From assembly GCF_016862075.1 (NCBI RefSeq), contig NZ_BOMG01000039.1:124001-188000 (forward strand): a DNA stretch of 64,000 nucleotides. The letters are read 5' to 3'. Under the pieces are notes generated by a model. It made no database searches and had not been told where the DNA came from. It saw only the letters and a list, made by a program, of their open reading frames with translations. Made by a program: the position numbers and the translations under genes. This DNA comes from Actinoplanes couchii (lineage in GTDB: Bacteria > Actinomycetota > Actinomycetes > Mycobacteriales > Micromonosporaceae). Below are positions 47,638 through 56,566 of this stretch, one piece after another (positions within the stretch are counted from its first letter, which is position 1; each line of letters starts with the position of its first letter).

Positions 47638-49251
47638 CTACAACGGGCCGGTGTCCAGTTCCCGCCGCAGCAGTTTGCCGGTGGGGTTGCGGGGCAGCTC
47701 GTCGACGAAGACCACGTCCCGGGGGACCTTGTAGCGGGCCAGGCTCGCGCGGACGAACTCGCGGATCTCCTGCGGGTCGCGGGCCGAGTCCGCGGACGGG
47801 ACGATGAAGGCACGCAGCCGGGTGCCGAAGTCGGCGTCGTCGACCCCGATGACGGCGGCGTCCATCACGTCGTCACGTTCGGCGAGCAGGTTCTCCACCT
47901 CCTGCGGGTAGACGTTCTCACCACCCGAGATGATCATGTCGTCGTCGCGGCCGTCGATGTAGAGCAGGCCCTCGGCGTCGAAGTGGCCCTGGTCGCCGGT
48001 GGCCATGTGACCGTCGATCACCTGCTTGTGCCGGCCGTCGGTGTAACCCTCGAACGGGATGCCGGTGCGTACGAAGATCCGGCCCTTCTCCCCGACCGCG
48101 GTGATCTTGCGATCGGCCGAGTCGTACAGCGCGACGTGCACCGTGACCGGCGGCTTCCCGACCGTTCCCGGCGACTTCCGGAGCTCGTGCGGCTTGGCCA
48201 CCGACGCCACCGCGACCTCGGTCGAGCCGTACACGTTGTAGAGGACGTCCCCGAAGACGTCCTGGAACCGGGTGCTCAGCTCGGGCGCCAGCGCCGACCC
48301 GGCCAGGAACACCGTCTTCAGCGACGACGTGTCGTACTTGCCGATGACGTCCGGCCCGAGAGCCAGCATCCGGTTGAGCATCGTCGGCACCGTGACCAGC
48401 ATGTGCGCCCGGTACTCGGCGATCGCCGCGAGGATCGCCTCGGCGCCGAGCCGGCGCAGCAGCACCGCGTGGTTGGCCAGCGACAACCCGACCGTCCAGG
48501 CGCCGAAACCGGTGCTGTGGAACAGCGGCGACGCGATCACCGCGGTGCCCTGCCGGGGGAAGTCGATCCGGTCCGCGATCAGGGCGCTGGCCAGCGGCGA
48601 CACCTTGGTCCGGGGCGCGCCCTTGGGCAGTCCGGTGGTGCCGCTGGTGAGGATGATGAACCCGCCCGGTTTCGCCGGGATCGGCAGCGGCACGGTGGTC
48701 GGCTCGGCGGCCGTCAGCTCCTCGACGGTGAGCAGGCCCTCGGGGCGTACGTAGTCGTCGTCGGCCCAGCTCAGGTACCGCGGGATGTCGTCCGGTACGG
48801 CGCTGACCACGTCGGCGAACTCGCTGTCGTACATCAGGAACCGGACGTTCTCCCGTTTGATCACCTCGACCAGCTGCGAGGCGGCCAGCCCGGTGTTGAG
48901 CATGGCCAGGCGCAGTCCGGCGCGGGCGGTTCCGGTGATCGCCAGGGCGAGACCGCGGTGATCCCGGGCGAGCACCCCGATCACCGACTTCGGCGGCAGC
49001 TCGACCCGGCGCAGCGAGTGCGCGAGGGCGTTGGACCGCTCGAAGAACTGCCGGTACGTCCAGGTGCCCCGCTCGTCGGTCAGTGCCGGGGCGTTCGGGT
49101 GCTCGGTGGTGGCCTTCTCGGTGAGGGCGGCCTGCGGGCCGAGCCTGGCGTTGTTGCCGGCCGCCTTGAGCAGCCGGTCCGGGCGGAGCAGGTTGACGAT
49201 GCCGATCTGGTGCATCCGCAGGACGGCGTGCAGATGTTCGAGGGTGCTCAC
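47638..49251 (-). CDS. Fatty acyl-CoA synthetase (FadD-like)
   Basis: 537 aa AMP-dependent ligase: ILTSGTTGLPKGAPRTK (P-loop), YGSTEVAVASVAKP, TGDQGHFDAEGLLYIDGRDDD and the catalytic Lys in NPTGKLLRRELD. GTG 49251 has GGGAGGG 8 nt upstream; open frame continues upstream without a start of that quality. It follows the thiolase fusion by 14 bp and is probably its cotranscribed acyl-CoA-forming partner. Substrate chain unknown. Confidence 0.92.
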   Translation of the reverse strand: MSTLEHLHAVLRMHQIGIVNLLRPDRLLKAAGNNARLGPQAALTEKATTEHPNAPALTDERGTWTYRQFFERSNALAHSLRRVELPPKSVIGVLARDHRGLALAITGTARAGLRLAMLNTGLAASQLVEVIKRENVRFLMYDSEFADVVSAVPDDIPRYLSWADDDYVRPEGLLTVEELTAAEPTTVPLPIPAKPGGFIILTSGTTGLPKGAPRTKVSPLASALIADRIDFPRQGTAVIASPLFHSTGFGAWTVGLSLANHAVLLRRLGAEAILAAIAEYRAHMLVTVPTMLNRMLALGPDVIGKYDTSSLKTVFLAGSALAPELSTRFQDVFGDVLYNVYGSTEVAVASVAKPHELRKSPGTVGKPPVTVHVALYDSADRKITAVGEKGRIFVRTGIPFEGYTDGRHKQVIDGHMATGDQGHFDAEGLLYIDGRDDDMIISGGENVYPQEVENLLAERDDVMDAAVIGVDDADFGTRLRAFIVPSADSARDPQEIREFVRASLARYKVPRDVVFVDELPRNPTGKLLRRELDTGPL

Positions 49252-49265
49252 GTGTCGGGCCCTCC

Positions 49266-51992
49266 CTATGTGGACTCGGCCGTCGACTCCCGGCCGATGA
49301 TGTGTTTGGACTGCTGGACCGCGCGCGGTTCGTTCGCGGCGATGTCGGCGGCGAGTTCCAGCGCGGTGGCCAGCGCCTTGCCGGGCGACGTGACGCGATT
49401 GATCAGGCCCAGGTCGTGCAGCCGGCGGGCGGGGAACGGCTCGCCGGTGAGGGCCATCTCCAGGGCGGTGCGACGGGGCAGGCTCCGCGCGAGCCGTTGC
49501 ACCCCGCCCGCGGCGACGTGGCCGCTCTTCACGCCGGGGAAGCCGAGGACGGCGTCCTCCGCGGCGACGATCAGATCGGCGGAGAGCGCGAGTTCGCACC
49601 CTCCGTCCAGGGCCGTGCCCTCCACCGCCGCGATCAGCGGCTTGGTGGTCCCGGTGATGCCGGCCGCGACGAAGCACCCGGTCAGCACCGCCACCCGGGC
49701 GATCGGGTCGGCCTCGAAGTCGGCGATCGCCTTCCGCAGGGCGCGGGCCTGGTCGTCGTCGGCGCGCGAAAGCCGGAGGACGGTGACCGGGCCGTCCCAC
49801 TCGACGATCAGCGGTGGCTCGCCCGGCGGCGGGAGATCGACGGGCGTGGTGTCGGTGACGGTGAACGTGGTCCCGGTGACGTCGAGCTGCCAGCCGATCG
49901 GATCCGTCTCGGCCAGCAGCTCCGACAGCTCCGAGAATTCCGGCAGTCTCAGTACGACCCGGTCGCCGCCGGGGGTGATCGCGGTGACGATCGCCGGGGC
50001 CGGCCCACCGAACCGCTCGTAGGGAACCGTGTACGCCTCCAGCACCGCCGGCCCGGTGTACGAGCCGAGCGACCGCCGGGCCGCCGGCCGCGGGAGCCGG
50101 GGATCAGCGTCGATGTCCTGGAACGCCCGCGCCGGCGGCCGCGCCGACAGGACCGTCCCGGCATGCTTGGTCAGGTACCACCCCAGCGCCGTGGCCAGCC
50201 CGTACGCCTCCGGATCGGCACGCAGCCGGGGCACCAGGTTCGCGATCGCGTGACTCGTGTAGTTGTTGCCCGGCCCACCCGCGAACGTCAGTCCACCCGT
50301 GACGGTGAGCCGCTCCGGATCCTCGACGGGAAGATCGAGTTCCAGGGCCGCTATCTGTACGGCGGACGGAAAGCAGGCGTAGAGGTCGACGTGCCCGACC
50401 TGCTCGATCGTGACACCGGCATGCCCCAGCACCGCCTCCCCGACCGCCCGGATCGCGGGCGACGAGGCGAGATCGGCACGCTCGGTGACGTACCACTGTT
50501 CGGTGGCATGCGCCCCGGCGTGCAGGAACACCCACCGGTCCTGCGGGACACCCGCCTCCTGAGCCGCCGCCGCGCTGCACACGATGATGCCGGTGCCCTG
50601 ATTGACCTGCAGGTTCGCGGTGAGCAGCTTCGGGTAGGGCGCGGAGATCATCCGGTTCGCCGGGGACGGGGTGGCCAGTTCCGCCGCGGTGTGCGCGGTC
50701 GGCTGCCAGGCATGCGGGTTACGTGCGGCGATCGCCGAGAAACCGGCCCAGAGCCGGGTGATCCGTTCCCGGTGCTCGCGCGGGGCGAGCCCGAGGCGCC
50801 CGCGCACCGCCGACTCGATCAGGGCGTAGAGGTAGATCGGCGCGACCAGGCCGGCGGCGGTCTCCGGATCGTTGTTGGCCGGGTCGTCGTTGCCGACGGT
50901 ACGGGTGGGCGAGGTCCCGTCGTCCTGCACCGGCCAGTCCAGCGGCCGCCCGTCCTTCTCCGCGGCGGCGGCCGTGGACGCGGCTTCCGCCCCGCCGAGG
51001 ACGGCGATGTCCGCACGACCGTCGGCGATGGCGGCCGCCACGTCGTTGAGCAGCCGCAACGAGCCGTCGCCACCGAAGATCGTGGTCTGCACGGTGGTGT
51101 CCGGACGAGCGCCGACCGCCTCGGCGATCAGCGCCGCACCGTCCCGGTACTGCCACGAGACGCTGGCGACGTACCCGCAGAGGTCTGCTCGGGAGAGAAG
51201 TCGATCGTCACCGGCATCGGCGGCGGCCAGGTGAAGGGCACGGACCGCGAGGGAGACCGGGTCTCCCCCGGCCGCTTCGGTGGACCGCTCGGAGACCTGC
51301 CCGGCCCCGACGATCACCGGTGTCCAGGCGTCGACGTCCACCCCGGTCCGCTCCCACCGCACCGGCGCCGGTTTCACCCGGTCCCGGCGCGCCGTGCCGT
51401 CCGCGCCACCGGACCGGCGCGGCGGTGCCGACAGGGCGAGACTGCCCAGCTCGGCCAGGGACCTGCGCATGGAGTCGGTGAGGTTGCGGGCGACCATCGG
51501 GCCGACCGGGCCGTCCGCGGAGCCGCCTTCGACACCGCCGTCGAACCGGAGGACCGAGCCGCTCCCGGCCGGGGTCACCGAGAGGTGGAAGCCGACCGTG
51601 ATGCCCATCGGGGCGGTGCCCTCGAAGAAGACCGCCCGGCCGTCGACCACGCCGGTGACCGTCCAGCGGACCTCGCTGGGCACGCCCATCAACCGGATCC
51701 GCTGCCGGAACCGGACCCCCTCGGCGAACGTCTCCGGTCGCTCGCCGATCCACTCGGCGTGCTGGATCAGCCAGCTCGGCATCCGCGCCGGGTCGGCCAG
51801 GGTGGTGAAGACCTGGTCGGCGGTGGCCCGCACCGGCAGTGTCACCGCCGACGGGTACCGCAGGCGGCGCGGTGGTTCGACGGCGGCGGGCGGGGCGTCC
51901 GGCTCCGGGCGGCGGCGGCTCAGGGCCGTGGCGGCGGCCGCACGCGCGACGGCGATCGCGGCGCGCAGCCGGGCGGAACGAGAACCGGGCAT
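49266..51992 (-). CDS. SRPBCC - thiolase-like - crotonase-like fusion protein
   Basis: 908 aa in three parts: an SRPBCC/polyketide-cyclase-like domain (~45-200, VRATADQVFTTLADPARMPS), an SCP-x-type thiolase-like region with C-terminal beta domain (~215-725; VGHVDLYACFPSAVQIAALE, GGPGNNYTSHAIANLVPRLR), and an enoyl-CoA hydratase-like domain (~735-908; KPLIAAVEGTALDGGCELAL). The last lacks ~40 residues between VAVLTG and KPLIAAVEG, where the first oxyanion-hole strand should be, so hydratase activity is doubtful. ATG 51992 follows AGGGGAG. With FadD and an acyl-CoA dehydrogenase nearby, a role in beta-oxidation of an unusual or steroid-like acyl-CoA is plausible. Confidence 0.88.
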   Translation of the reverse strand: MPGSRSARLRAAIAVARAAAATALSRRRPEPDAPPAAVEPPRRLRYPSAVTLPVRATADQVFTTLADPARMPSWLIQHAEWIGERPETFAEGVRFRQRIRLMGVPSEVRWTVTGVVDGRAVFFEGTAPMGITVGFHLSVTPAGSGSVLRFDGGVEGGSADGPVGPMVARNLTDSMRRSLAELGSLALSAPPRRSGGADGTARRDRVKPAPVRWERTGVDVDAWTPVIVGAGQVSERSTEAAGGDPVSLAVRALHLAAADAGDDRLLSRADLCGYVASVSWQYRDGAALIAEAVGARPDTTVQTTIFGGDGSLRLLNDVAAAIADGRADIAVLGGAEAASTAAAAEKDGRPLDWPVQDDGTSPTRTVGNDDPANNDPETAAGLVAPIYLYALIESAVRGRLGLAPREHRERITRLWAGFSAIAARNPHAWQPTAHTAAELATPSPANRMISAPYPKLLTANLQVNQGTGIIVCSAAAAQEAGVPQDRWVFLHAGAHATEQWYVTERADLASSPAIRAVGEAVLGHAGVTIEQVGHVDLYACFPSAVQIAALELDLPVEDPERLTVTGGLTFAGGPGNNYTSHAIANLVPRLRADPEAYGLATALGWYLTKHAGTVLSARPPARAFQDIDADPRLPRPAARRSLGSYTGPAVLEAYTVPYERFGGPAPAIVTAITPGGDRVVLRLPEFSELSELLAETDPIGWQLDVTGTTFTVTDTTPVDLPPPGEPPLIVEWDGPVTVLRLSRADDDQARALRKAIADFEADPIARVAVLTGCFVAAGITGTTKPLIAAVEGTALDGGCELALSADLIVAAEDAVLGFPGVKSGHVAAGGVQRLARSLPRRTALEMALTGEPFPARRLHDLGLINRVTSPGKALATALELAADIAANEPRAVQQSKHIIGRESTAEST

Positions 51993-52086
51993 CGACTCCC
52001 CTAACAGTCTGGCCTGACGGTAAAGGGGTGACGCGGGTCACGGCAAGTGCGGAACGATCACTGAGAATCGGCTGTATGGACGGCGG

Positions 52087-52108
52087 TAACCGTCAGGTCG
52101 TACGGTAA
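52087..52108. promoter_or_regulatory. Inverted-repeat operator before the TetR gene at 52113
   Basis: TAACCGT (52087-52093) and ACGGTAA (52102-52108) form an inverted repeat with an 8-bp spacer (ACCGT/ACGGT perfect). It ends 4 bp before the TetR start and lies in the region shared with the divergent thiolase fusion: a probable autoregulatory site. Confidence 0.55.
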
Positions 52109-52112
52109 ATCG

Positions 52113-52751
52113 GTGAAACGCACCCAGGCGCAACGCAGTGGGGCCACCCGGGCGAAGATCCTGGAGGCGACGCTGCAGTGCCTGGTCGAGTGCGGTTACG
52201 CGGAGACCAGCACCGCCGAGGTGCTGGCCCGCGCCGACGTCCCGCGCGGCACCCTGCTGCACCACTTCCCGACCAAGGTGGACCTGCTGGTCGGCACGGT
52301 GCAGTTCCTCTCCGGCCGCCGCGTCGAGGCGCTGACCGCCGAACTCGCCGCGATCAGCCCCGGGACCGACCGTCTCGACGCGCTGATCGACATCATCTGG
52401 CGGCACTTCTCGTCGCCGCCGTTCTGGGCCGCACTGGAGTTGTGGAACGCCGCCCGCACCGACACCGAACTGCGCGACGCGCTGATCCCGGTGGAGAAGG
52501 AGATCTTCACCGTCCTGCACGACCGGGCCCGTGACCTGCTCAGCGAGAGCGTGCCCGGTGATCCACGAGTGCCGACCGTTGTCGAGTTCAGTTACGAGGT
52601 CCTGACCGGACTCGCGATGACCGGCATAGTGAGCGGCGACCTGGGACATCGCGAACTGGTCCTGCGCCGCTGGAAACGGGCGGCCGCGATCCTCCTCGGC
52701 CGCCGGGATCCCGCCACCCTCGTCGAACGTGCCCGCTCGAAGGAGAGTTGA
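52113..52751 (+). CDS. TetR-family regulator of the acyl-CoA locus
   Basis: 212 aa. Helix-turn-helix GYAETSTAEVLARADVPRGT and LLHHFPTKVDLLVGTVQF. GTG 52113. It diverges from the fusion/FadD operon and its stop overlaps the ATG of the acyl-CoA dehydrogenase, placing it to control both sides. The ligand is probably an acyl-CoA, as for FadR/KstR-type TetR proteins (inference). Confidence 0.92.
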   Translation: MKRTQAQRSGATRAKILEATLQCLVECGYAETSTAEVLARADVPRGTLLHHFPTKVDLLVGTVQFLSGRRVEALTAELAAISPGTDRLDALIDIIWRHFSSPPFWAALELWNAARTDTELRDALIPVEKEIFTVLHDRARDLLSESVPGDPRVPTVVEFSYEVLTGLAMTGIVSGDLGHRELVLRRWKRAAAILLGRRDPATLVERARSKES

Positions 52752-53887
52752 TGTACGCCACCCCCGAACGTCTCGCCCTCGCCACCTCGATGAAACAGTT
52801 CGTCAGCCGGGAGATCCACCCATACCTGGCCGACTGGGAGAAAGCCGGGGAGATCCCCCGCGAGGTGCACGCGCAACTGGCCAAGGCCGGGTTGTACGGC
52901 ATCGGGTTCGCCGAGGAGCACGGCGGCGACGGCGGCGACAGTGTCGACACGGTCGTGGCCACCGAGGCGTTCCTGGAGGCCGGCGGCTCGTCCGGGGCGC
53001 ACGCCTCGATCTTCACCCACGGCATCGCCCTGCCGCACATCGTCGCGTCCGGGGACGCCGGGCTGATCGACAGGTTCGTCCGCCCCACCCTGGCCGGTGA
53101 GAAGATCGGCGCCCTCGGCATCACCGAGCCGGACGCCGGTTCCGACGTGGGCTCGATCCGCACCACGGCGGTCCGGGACGGCAACTCGTACGTGGTGAAC
53201 GGCGCCAAGATGTTCATCACCTCGGGGGTCCGGGCCGACTTCGTCACCACCGCGGTCCGCACCGGCGGTTCCGGGGCGTCGGGCATCAGCATGCTTGTCG
53301 TCGAGCGGGGCACCCCCGGGTTCACGGTGTCCCGCAAGCTCGACAAGATGGGCTGGCTCTGCTCGGACACCGCCGAGCTGTCGTTCGTGGACTGCCGGGT
53401 GCCGGCCGCCAACCTGGTCGGCCCGGAGAACTTCGGGTTCGCGCTGATCGGGCAGGCGTTCGTCACCGAGCGGATCATCGCGGCCGTGCACGCCTACGCG
53501 ACCGCGCAGCGCAGCCTGGACCTGACCCTGGAGTACGCGAAGACCCGGGAGACGTTCGGCCGCCCGCTGATCAGCCGGCAGGTGGTCCGGCACAAGCTGG
53601 TCCAGATGCGGCAGCGGATCGACACGTCCCGGCAGTACACCCGCTGGGTCGCCGAGCAGCACGCCGCCGGCGAGGGCATGATCGGCGAGGTCTGCCTGGC
53701 GAAGAACGCCGCCGTCGAGGCCTGCAAGTACGTGGTCGACGAGGCGGTCCAGCTGCACGGCGGCATCGGCTACATGCGCGAGTCCGAGGTGGAACGCAAC
53801 TACCGGGACACCCGCATCCTGGGCATCGGCGGCGGCGCCACCGAGATCATGACCGATCTGGCCGCGAAGATGTTCGGCTACCAGTGA
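52751..53887 (+). CDS. Acyl-CoA dehydrogenase
   Basis: 378 aa FAD-dependent dehydrogenase: GALGITEPDAGSDVGSIRTT (flavin and substrate loop), KMFITSGVRADF, TRETFGRPLISRQVVRHKL, and the C-terminal QLHGGIGYMRESEVERNYRD followed by ILGIGGGATEIM with the Glu at the catalytic-base position. ATG 52751 has AGGAGA upstream and overlaps the TetR stop (TGATG). First oxidation step of beta-oxidation for the acyl-CoA made by the divergent ligase (inference). Confidence 0.95.
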   Translation: MYATPERLALATSMKQFVSREIHPYLADWEKAGEIPREVHAQLAKAGLYGIGFAEEHGGDGGDSVDTVVATEAFLEAGGSSGAHASIFTHGIALPHIVASGDAGLIDRFVRPTLAGEKIGALGITEPDAGSDVGSIRTTAVRDGNSYVVNGAKMFITSGVRADFVTTAVRTGGSGASGISMLVVERGTPGFTVSRKLDKMGWLCSDTAELSFVDCRVPAANLVGPENFGFALIGQAFVTERIIAAVHAYATAQRSLDLTLEYAKTRETFGRPLISRQVVRHKLVQMRQRIDTSRQYTRWVAEQHAAGEGMIGEVCLAKNAAVEACKYVVDEAVQLHGGIGYMRESEVERNYRDTRILGIGGGATEIMTDLAAKMFGYQ

Positions 53888-54978
53888 TCCAGTTCGAGGG
53901 CCGCCCGGGCATCCTCGACCTGTCCTGGGGTCATCCCCGCCCCGATCTGCTGCCGGTCCGGGAGTGGGCGGCCGCCGCAGCCCACCTGGACTGGCGCGCC
54001 CTGACCTACGGGGCGTCCGCGGGCCCGGCTCCGCTGCTGGAGTCCCTGGATGATCCGGATCGGACATTCACCACGGGCGGTACGTCCCACGGGCTGGCCC
54101 TGGTGACTCAACTCCTGACCTCGCCCGGTGACGTGGTCGTCGTCGACGCGCCCACGTACCACCTGGCGTTCCCGATCCTGCGGGACCACGGGCTGACCGT
54201 GGTCCCGGCACCGGCCGACCTCGCCGGGCTGGTCCGGGCCGTCCGGTCGGGCGGGCGGCGGGTGTCGATGCTCTACCTGGTGCCCACCTTCGGGAACCCG
54301 ACCGGCCGGAGTCTGCCCGGCGAGCGGCGGCACGCGCTGATCGAGGTCGCCCGGCAGGAGGGGCTGACGATCGTCGAGGACGACACCTACCGGGAACTCG
54401 CCTACGACGGGCCGGCCCCGCCGTCGCTGTGGGAACTGGCCGGTGGCGCGCCGGTGATCCGGCTCGGATCGTTCGCCAAGACGGTGGCGCCGGGGCTGCG
54501 GCTGGGCTGGATCAACGCGGAACCGGAGATGATCAGGCGGTTGACCGGGCTCGGCTACGTGCACAGCGGCGGCGGCGTCAACCACACGACGGCGGTCACC
54601 ATGGGCGTGTTCCGGGCCGGCGGTGGTTATCGGCGGCATGTCGAGAGGGTGCGGGCGAAATACCGTACCCAGAGAGATGCCCTGGTCACCGCCTTGCGGG
54701 AGAATTTCGCCGAGGTGGAGTCGCCGGCCGGCGGCTGGTTCGTCTGGCTGCGGCTGCCCGAGCGCCTGACCCGTGCCGGAGTCACCGCCGGCAGCCTGCT
54801 GCCGATCGCCGAACGGCACGGCGTGTCCTACGTCCCCGGCCCGAGATTCTGGCCGGACAACTCCGGCGACACCGACCGGATCCGCCTCAGCTTCTCCCAC
54901 CTGCCACCCGGCGACCTGCGCCGGGCCGCGCAACGCCTGGCCGAGGCGACGATTGCCGCGAGCGTCCACAAGCGATAG
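53884..54978 (+). CDS. PLP-dependent aminotransferase, class I/II
   Basis: 364 aa fold-type-I enzyme: GTSHGLALVTQLLTSPGDVV, VPTFGNPTGRSL, and the cofactor Lys in LGSFAKTVAPGLRLGWI; resembles 2-aminoadipate or valine-pyruvate aminotransferases. The start is rather close to the catalytic fold (about 30 residues shorter than typical). GTG 53884 overlaps the acyl-CoA dehydrogenase stop, so it is cotranscribed. Substrate unknown. Confidence 0.9.
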   Translation: MIQFEGRPGILDLSWGHPRPDLLPVREWAAAAAHLDWRALTYGASAGPAPLLESLDDPDRTFTTGGTSHGLALVTQLLTSPGDVVVVDAPTYHLAFPILRDHGLTVVPAPADLAGLVRAVRSGGRRVSMLYLVPTFGNPTGRSLPGERRHALIEVARQEGLTIVEDDTYRELAYDGPAPPSLWELAGGAPVIRLGSFAKTVAPGLRLGWINAEPEMIRRLTGLGYVHSGGGVNHTTAVTMGVFRAGGGYRRHVERVRAKYRTQRDALVTALRENFAEVESPAGGWFVWLRLPERLTRAGVTAGSLLPIAERHGVSYVPGPRFWPDNSGDTDRIRLSFSHLPPGDLRRAAQRLAEATIAASVHKR

Positions 54979-54988
54979 ATCTGGTTCC

Positions 54989-55783
54989 ATGACTGCAGAC
55001 GACTGGGTGCCGGCCGGGACCGACACGAGCCGGCCGAGTGCGGCGCGGGTGTACGACTACTTCCTCGGCGGCAGCCACCACCTGGACGTGGACCGGGAGC
55101 TGGCGGGGCGGGTCGAGGCGATGACCCCGGACATCGGCGCGACCATGCGGGCCAACCGGGAGTTCCTGCGGCGGGCGGTCCGGTTCCTGGCCGCTCAGGG
55201 GATCCGGCAGTTCCTGGACATCGGGTCGGGCATTCCCACCTCGGGAAACGTGCACGAGATCGCGCACGCGGAGGCGCCCGGGGCCGCGGTGGTCTACGTC
55301 GACGTGGATCCGGTGGCGGTCGAGCACAGCCGGTCGATCCTGGCCGGCGCCGAGCGGACCGGGGTGATTCTCGCCGACGTCCGGGACACCGATCTGGTTC
55401 TGCTCGGGGCGGAGCGGACCGGACTGATCGATTTCCGCCAGCCGGTGGCCGTACTCTTCGCCGGAGTTCTGCATTTCGTCGCCGACGAGGACGATCCGGC
55501 GGGCATCGTCGGCGACTTCCGGGGCATCACCGCGCCGGGTTCCTATCTGCTTATCTCGCACGCCACCGCGGACGGGCAGCCGCCCGAGGTGGTCGAGGCG
55601 CAGAAGTTGTCGTCCCGGACCGGGACCGGCATCGTCCTGCGCCCGCACGCCGAGATCGCCTCCTGGTTCGAGGGCTTCCCGCTGGTGGAGCCGGGTCTGG
55701 TGCACATCCCGCTGTGGCGGCCGTCCGGACCGGTGGAGCATCCGGAGCGGTTCGGCGCCTATGCCGGGGTCGGGCGGTCCTGA
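54989..55783 (+). CDS. S-adenosyl methyltransferase (SMT, DUF574 family)
   Basis: 264 aa. Family hallmarks: SAARVYDYFLGGSHHLDVDR, MRANREFLRRAVRFLA, the SAM-binding FLDIGSGIPTSGNVHE and VYVDVDPVAVEHSR. These actinobacterial proteins form a Rossmann SAM site; substrates are unknown. ATG 54989 lies 10 bp after the aminotransferase. Its 3' end overlaps the convergent TetR gene. Confidence 0.93.
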   Translation: MTADDWVPAGTDTSRPSAARVYDYFLGGSHHLDVDRELAGRVEAMTPDIGATMRANREFLRRAVRFLAAQGIRQFLDIGSGIPTSGNVHEIAHAEAPGAAVVYVDVDPVAVEHSRSILAGAERTGVILADVRDTDLVLLGAERTGLIDFRQPVAVLFAGVLHFVADEDDPAGIVGDFRGITAPGSYLLISHATADGQPPEVVEAQKLSSRTGTGIVLRPHAEIASWFEGFPLVEPGLVHIPLWRPSGPVEHPERFGAYAGVGRS

Positions 55784-56469
55784 CCGGGGGCGGCGTGGAT
55801 CAGGGCCTCGATGAGTTTGTCGATGGTGCCGGGGAAGGCCGAGTTGTACATCGACGGCAGGTGGTCGCGGACCAGGTGGACGTTCGGGTACCCGTCGGCG
55901 GGCAGTGACGTGTAGACCCGGGACCAGGCCTCCTGCTCGGCGTCCTCCTGTTCGGCGGTCAGCTCGGCGGCGTCCACGGCAGCGACCGCGAGCACCGTGT
56001 CGACGAAGTCGCGGTAGTGCCGGACCGCGTCGGCGGGGGCGAACCCGGCGCTGAGCATGATGCCGATGCCGGTGTCGACGACCCGCATCTCGTGCGGGCC
56101 GGCGGTGACCCGGATGGCGCGCAGGTGGGCCAGCCGCGGGTGCTGGCGCATCGAGCGGCGCAGCACCGCGGCCAGGTCACGCAGCGAGTCGGCCCAGTGG
56201 TCGCGGGACACGAACTCGGCCAGGGCGTCACCGATCAGCCGGTCGGCCAGGGCCAGCTGGAGCGCGTCCATGTCACGGAAGTAGCGGTAGACCGCGGTGG
56301 GGTCGGCGCCCAGCTCGGCGCCGAGGCGGCGGACGCTCAGTTTGTCGCCGCCGGGCGCGTCGATGAGCCGCAGGGCTGTGTCGACGATCATGTCGGCGGT
56401 GAGCACGACCCCGGCGCGCGTCTTCCGCCGTCGGGCTCCCACGCTGCGCACACGTTCCGCTCCTGGCAC
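55759..56469 (-). CDS. TetR-family regulator (TetR_C_1 type)
   Basis: 236 aa. Helix-turn-helix LSVRRLGAELGADPTAVYRY then FRDMDALQLALADRLIG, as in true TetR-class repressors, with a long C-terminal ligand domain. GTG 56469 has a GGAG-type site upstream. It diverges from an FAD oxidoreductase across a perfect 16-bp-arm palindrome, its probable operator. Confidence 0.92.
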   Translation of the reverse strand: MPGAERVRSVGARRRKTRAGVVLTADMIVDTALRLIDAPGGDKLSVRRLGAELGADPTAVYRYFRDMDALQLALADRLIGDALAEFVSRDHWADSLRDLAAVLRRSMRQHPRLAHLRAIRVTAGPHEMRVVDTGIGIMLSAGFAPADAVRHYRDFVDTVLAVAAVDAAELTAEQEDAEQEAWSRVYTSLPADGYPNVHLVRDHLPSMYNSAFPGTIDKLIEALIHAAPGQDRPTPA

Positions 56470-56481
56470 TCCCCCACTCTA

Positions 56482-56517
56482 GCGCCTCTTATGTCAACGC
56501 ATTGACATAAGAGGCGC
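56482..56517. promoter_or_regulatory. Perfect 36-bp inverted repeat (TetR operator)
   Basis: GCGCCTCTTATGTCAA (56482-56497), spacer CGCA, then its exact reverse complement TTGACATAAGAGGCGC (56502-56517). Each arm contains TTGACA as a possible -35 box for one of the two divergent genes, so binding would block both. Confidence 0.8.
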
Positions 56518-56566
56518 GGGGCGGTTCGATCTGTTCACGAGATCGCAACCGGCTAAGGACTCCACC

